25,935 nucleotides of DNA, taken from positions 1-25,935 of the forward strand of contig CAZQKE010000082.1 in NCBI GenBank assembly GCA_964593865.1, given 5' to 3'. The first letter of the stretch is position 1, and every line of letters begins with the position of its first letter. A program made the translations under genes and the position numbers. This stretch comes from CAZQKE01 sp964593865 (GTDB lineage: Bacteria > Chloroflexota > Anaerolineae > JAAYZQ01). Positions 23,413 through 25,935 of this stretch are shown here, one piece after another. The notes beneath the pieces are model-generated. The model made no database searches. It was not told where the DNA came from and saw only the letters and a program-made list of their open reading frames with translations.

Positions 23413-25032
23413 TCAGCGTCCGTGTCGGACATAGTCGGGTAAGAGGATGGGCGATTCAACGTCGGTTTCGATGCCTGCTTCGGCCAGTTGCTTTTCCCAG
23501 GCGTCCACGTGGGCCAGGGTCAGCTTGCCCAGCGTCACCTCTTTGGCCAGCTGCCCGGCGGCCCGCCCGGCCCGTCGCCCGAAGACCGTCACCTCCAGGA
23601 GCGAGTTGCCCATCAGCCGGTTGCGGCCGTGTACCCCACCGCTGATCTCCCCTGCGCCGAACAGGTTGGGCACGCTGGTCGAGCCGTCGGGTTTGAGGGT
23701 CACGCCGCCGTTTTGGTAGTGGAGGGTGGGGTAGACCAGGATGGGATCTTTGACAATGTCCACGCCAAAGCGGGCGAACTGGCGGACCATGGCCGGCAGC
23801 TCCCTTTGGATCGTGCCGGGGCCGTGGATGATGTCAATCATGGGGGAATCGAGCCAGACGCCCTGGAAGCCGGTGGGCGTGGGCACGCCCTTGCCCCGTT
23901 CCACGCATTCGCGGATGATGGCACTGGCTTCCACGTCACGGGTTTCGCGGGGGTAGACGAATTGGTTGCCGTCAATGTTGCAGACCTGTGCTCCCAGGCC
24001 CCGCACCTTCTCCGTCACCAGCAGGCCGACGATTTGGGCCGGGTAGGCCGCGCCGGTGGGGTGGTACTGCATTGTGTCCAGGAAGGACATTTTGGCCCCG
24101 ACGCGGTAGGCCAGGATCAGACCGTCGCCGGTGGCGCCGTAGTGGTTGGTGCAGGCAAAGCCCTGGTAGTGCAGCCGTCCGCTGCCTCCGGTGGCGATGA
24201 TGGTCGTCTTGGCCCGGACGATGCAATGTTCGCCCGTTTCCAGGTTGAGGAGCACCGCGCCGGCTACTTGGCCTTTGTCGTCCATCAGCAGCTCAATGGC
24301 GGGGGAAAATTCCAAAACGGTGATGTCCTCCGGGTAGGAGCGGACCTCGTCGCGCAGGGTGCGCATGATCTCGGCCCCGGAATAGTCGCGGGCGGAGTGC
24401 ATCCGCTTGCGGCTGGTGCCGCCGCCGTGCCGGGTGATCATGGTTCCGTCCGGTTCTTTGTCAAACATGCAGCCCAGGCTCTCCAGCCAGGCGATGGCCG
24501 AGGGTGCATCGCGGACCAGGGCCTCAACCAGGTCGGGGTCGTTGGCAAAGTGGCCGCCGCCCATGACATCCAGGTAGTGGATGGCCGGGCTGTCGTTGGG
24601 CTTGTCGGCAGCCTGGATGCCGCCCTGGGCCATCATGGTATTGGCGTCGCCGTGGCGCAGTTTGGTAGCAATGAGCACCTTGACGCCTTGCTCGCGGGCA
24701 AGCAATGCCGCCGCCGATCCCGCGCCGCCGCCGCCGATGATGAGTACGTCGGTGTCATAGTCAATCTGCTCCAAGTCCAGTTTGATGTTGCGCAGCAGGC
24801 TGTGGCCTTCCAAGAGATCGGCCAGTTCGTGGGGAGTGCGCATCCCTTTGGCCGGACCGACGCGCAGCTCGCGCATCCCTTCCGGCTTGTAGTCGGGATG
24901 GAATTTGTGCAAGATCTCCTCTTTTTCGGCCGGCGTCATCATCGGCCAGGTTTCGTGCAGTCGGGCGGGGCGGGTCGCCTCCACCTTTTTGATCGATTCC
25001 CGCATGGCGGGGGTGTAGCCTTCCAGTATCAT
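23413..25032 (-). CDS. Succinate dehydrogenase/fumarate reductase-like flavoprotein subunit
   Basis: The 539-residue product has an N-terminal extension (1-93) before the FAD Rossmann motif DVLIIGGGGAGSAAALLA (95-112). Fumarate-reductase-type active-site residues are present: QYHPTG (His324), EKVRGLG (Arg344), LHYQNGG (His438), GRNRLMGNSLLE (Arg472). The histidine that binds FAD covalently in SdhA/FrdA (in SHTxxAxGG) appears as Asn131 (DANTMMAQGG), so FAD should be non-covalent, as in L-aspartate oxidase or soluble fumarate reductases. The ATG at 25032 has GGAGGAA upstream. With the upstream 4Fe-4S protein it forms a TfrA/TfrB-like or SdhAB-like pair; a cytoplasmic thiol- or ferredoxin-linked fumarate reductase is plausible. 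Exact substrate unknown; adenylylsulfate reductase seems unlikely. Confidence 0.85.
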   Translation of the reverse strand: MILEGYTPAMRESIKKVEATRPARLHETWPMMTPAEKEEILHKFHPDYKPEGMRELRVGPAKGMRTPHELADLLEGHSLLRNIKLDLEQIDYDTDVLIIGGGGAGSAAALLAREQGVKVLIATKLRHGDANTMMAQGGIQAADKPNDSPAIHYLDVMGGGHFANDPDLVEALVRDAPSAIAWLESLGCMFDKEPDGTMITRHGGGTSRKRMHSARDYSGAEIMRTLRDEVRSYPEDITVLEFSPAIELLMDDKGQVAGAVLLNLETGEHCIVRAKTTIIATGGSGRLHYQGFACTNHYGATGDGLILAYRVGAKMSFLDTMQYHPTGAAYPAQIVGLLVTEKVRGLGAQVCNIDGNQFVYPRETRDVEASAIIRECVERGKGVPTPTGFQGVWLDSPMIDIIHGPGTIQRELPAMVRQFARFGVDIVKDPILVYPTLHYQNGGVTLKPDGSTSVPNLFGAGEISGGVHGRNRLMGNSLLEVTVFGRRAGRAAGQLAKEVTLGKLTLAHVDAWEKQLAEAGIETDVESPILLPDYVRHGR

Positions 25033-25069
25033 GCCTTTCCTCCACTCCATTGCCAACCGTTCTCGGTTC

Positions 25070-25477
25070 TCACCAGGCCGAAACGGGCCTGACATTCCTG
25101 CACAGGACGTTTGATCCGGCGGTACGCGCCGTTGCCGTCATGTAGCGCGATTCCGTCGGTGATTTTTCGCACCAAAAAGGCTCGCCTTGCTCCAGGTGCT
25201 CCTGGATCTCTTGCCGGGTTTTGACCGGAGGTTGCACCCGACCGTCACTGTAGCGGTACGCATCCGGCCAATCGGTCGGTTCGTCAAAGACAAGCAGCAG
25301 ATCGGCGTCGCTGTATTGGGTGAATTCGCCTTGTGCCGAGGTGCCGAACAGCAACACCAGGTCCGGGTTCAGGGCACGGACCTGTTCCACAAGATTTTCC
25401 ACCGACCGCCGGTGTGGGTAGTCGTGGGGTATTCTGTTCGACAAAGCGGATGATCCGTCTCGGTAGCGACGGGGCAT
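25070..25477 (-). CDS. Nucleotidyltransferase-domain protein (MNT-like), apparently frameshifted near its 3' end
   Basis: The 135-residue product has the nucleotidyltransferase core LVLLFGTSAQGEFTQYSDADLLLVFDE. The GS motif appears as G45T46S47 and the metal-binding pair is Asp57/Asp59. A helical PVKTRQEIQEHLEQGEPF follows. After Phe101 the reading frame stops resembling the family. Adding one base in the A5 run (25174-25178, T5 on the coding strand) restores FLVRKITDGIALHDGNGAYR and then RFGLVRTENGW. The restored frame runs to a TGA that overlaps the flavoprotein ATG (25032-25029) as ATGA. So either the gene is mutated or the base is a sequencing error; full length would be 149 residues. The start ATG 25477 has AGAGGGAG upstream. 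Often such genes pair with a HEPN protein; none is seen here. Confidence 0.72.
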   Translation of the reverse strand: MPRRYRDGSSALSNRIPHDYPHRRSVENLVEQVRALNPDLVLLFGTSAQGEFTQYSDADLLLVFDEPTDWPDAYRYSDGRVQPPVKTRQEIQEHLEQGEPFWCEKSPTESRYMTATARTAGSNVLCRNVRPVSAW

Positions 25478-25487
25478 ATTTCTCCCT

Positions 25488-25935
25488 CTACTCCGGCTCA
25501 ATGTCGCGGTTGTTATAGGCCCGGCGCAGTTCCTCTTCCGACAGGGCTTTCATTTTGGCCAGTTCCTCGTCAAATTCCCCGGCTTCGATGGCGGCTACCC
25601 GTTCGGCCAGGTGCCGGGCCTTGGGGGCCAGGTATCTGCCGTAGAGCCGCCGGGCCAGGATGGCGATGTTGGGCTGGGCCTCTTCCGCCGGGCAGCGGGA
25701 GACGCACATGCCGCACATGATGCAGTCAAAGGATAGGTCGGCGACGCGGGCGATGTCGCCGCGCATGGCCGCGGCCATGTAATCCTTGACCTGCAGATCC
25801 TGGGGGCAGCTCTTGGTGCAGGTCCCGCAGCCCAGGCACTTGAGCACCTGGGGATAGAGGGTGACCAGGGTGGAAAAGGTCGGTTCTAGCTCCTCCAGGC
25901 GATAGTCGGCCCGCTCGGCGGGGTAGAAGGGGATC
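25488..25935 (-). CDS. 4Fe-4S dicluster protein, C-terminal part (HdrC/TfrB/SdhB-like; 5' end outside the window)
   Basis: The 148 visible residues enter from the window edge (IPFYPAERADYRLEELEPTF). They contain two cluster motifs, CLGCGTCTKSCP and CIMCGMCVSRCP, typical of an 8Fe ferredoxin-like electron-transfer domain in HdrC-type proteins. After these comes ILARRLYGRYLAPKARHLAERV and a charged C-terminal tail (EELRRAYNNRDIEPE). It would pass electrons to or from the flavoprotein encoded two genes downstream. The stop at 25490-25488 is 11 bp before the nucleotidyltransferase ATG, so the three genes look cotranscribed. No [2Fe-2S] motif is visible in this part; whether one lies upstream cannot be told. 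Confidence 0.85.
   Translation of the reverse strand, partial: IPFYPAERADYRLEELEPTFSTLVTLYPQVLKCLGCGTCTKSCPQDLQVKDYMAAAMRGDIARVADLSFDCIMCGMCVSRCPAEEAQPNIAILARRLYGRYLAPKARHLAERVAAIEAGEFDEELAKMKALSEEELRRAYNNRDIEPE

Noticed and set aside
23488..25092. Plus-strand 534-codon open frame over the flavoprotein gene
   Set aside because: Antisense shadow of a gene with all expected catalytic residues.

Overview
The window is a high-GC bacterial chromosome segment made almost entirely of core genes. The gene set points to Chloroflexota, probably an Anaerolineae/Caldilineae-type lineage. It includes a class III-type polyphosphate kinase 2, RNase Y, a fused AroK-AroB, a thermophile-style RecA, and an LCP protein on a long Thr/Pro-rich linker. 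It also includes CGCAAAGG-type and CGGAGACAGAGG-type intergenic repeats. The taxon is inferred from protein resemblance only.

Left part (1-6242): the 3' end of prfA on the plus strand is followed by the C-terminal remnant of an adenine-specific DNA methylase. A minus-strand shikimate cluster follows, read in the order aroA, aroE, aroC, aroKB (fusion), aroQ. These five genes carry every step from DAHP to chorismate. aroE/aroC and aroC/aroKB overlap, and a consensus-like promoter at 6436-6408 starts the cluster.

Middle (6243-12036): a divergent promoter region is followed by plus-strand recA, recX (with a two-hairpin leader), rny, a ferritin-like/VIT1 membrane protein overlapping rny by 11 bp, and ppk2, closed by a long perfect terminator palindrome.

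Likely origin (12037-12337): this non-coding stretch between convergent genes holds three helically phased DnaA boxes (12041, 12062, 12082), a fourth consensus box in the other orientation (12194) and two weaker ones (12290, 12298). Base composition of plus-strand genes also changes across this point, from A/C-biased on the left to G/T-biased on the right. I regard it as a candidate chromosomal oriC that is not next to dnaA. This is the strongest unexpected signal in the window.

Right part (12338-25935): a minus-strand UPF0316 / PduO adenosyltransferase / PfpI operon; plus-strand genes for a LysM-M23 peptidase, endonuclease III, a soluble GAF-GAF histidine kinase coupled by ATGA to xdhC, and an LCP-family lipoprotein. 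A minus-strand DUF255 thioredoxin-fold protein follows. The window ends in a minus-strand respiratory-type module: a 4Fe-4S subunit (cut by the window edge), a small nucleotidyltransferase with an apparent 1-base frameshift, and an SdhA/FrdA-like flavoprotein whose usual covalent-FAD histidine is replaced by Asn. A dispersed non-coding repeat family (4842, 16263-16517, 19548-19686) sits between genes and creates false N-terminal extensions on the histidine kinase.

I saw no CRISPR array, tRNA, rRNA, transposase or obvious defence system apart from the methylase remnant.
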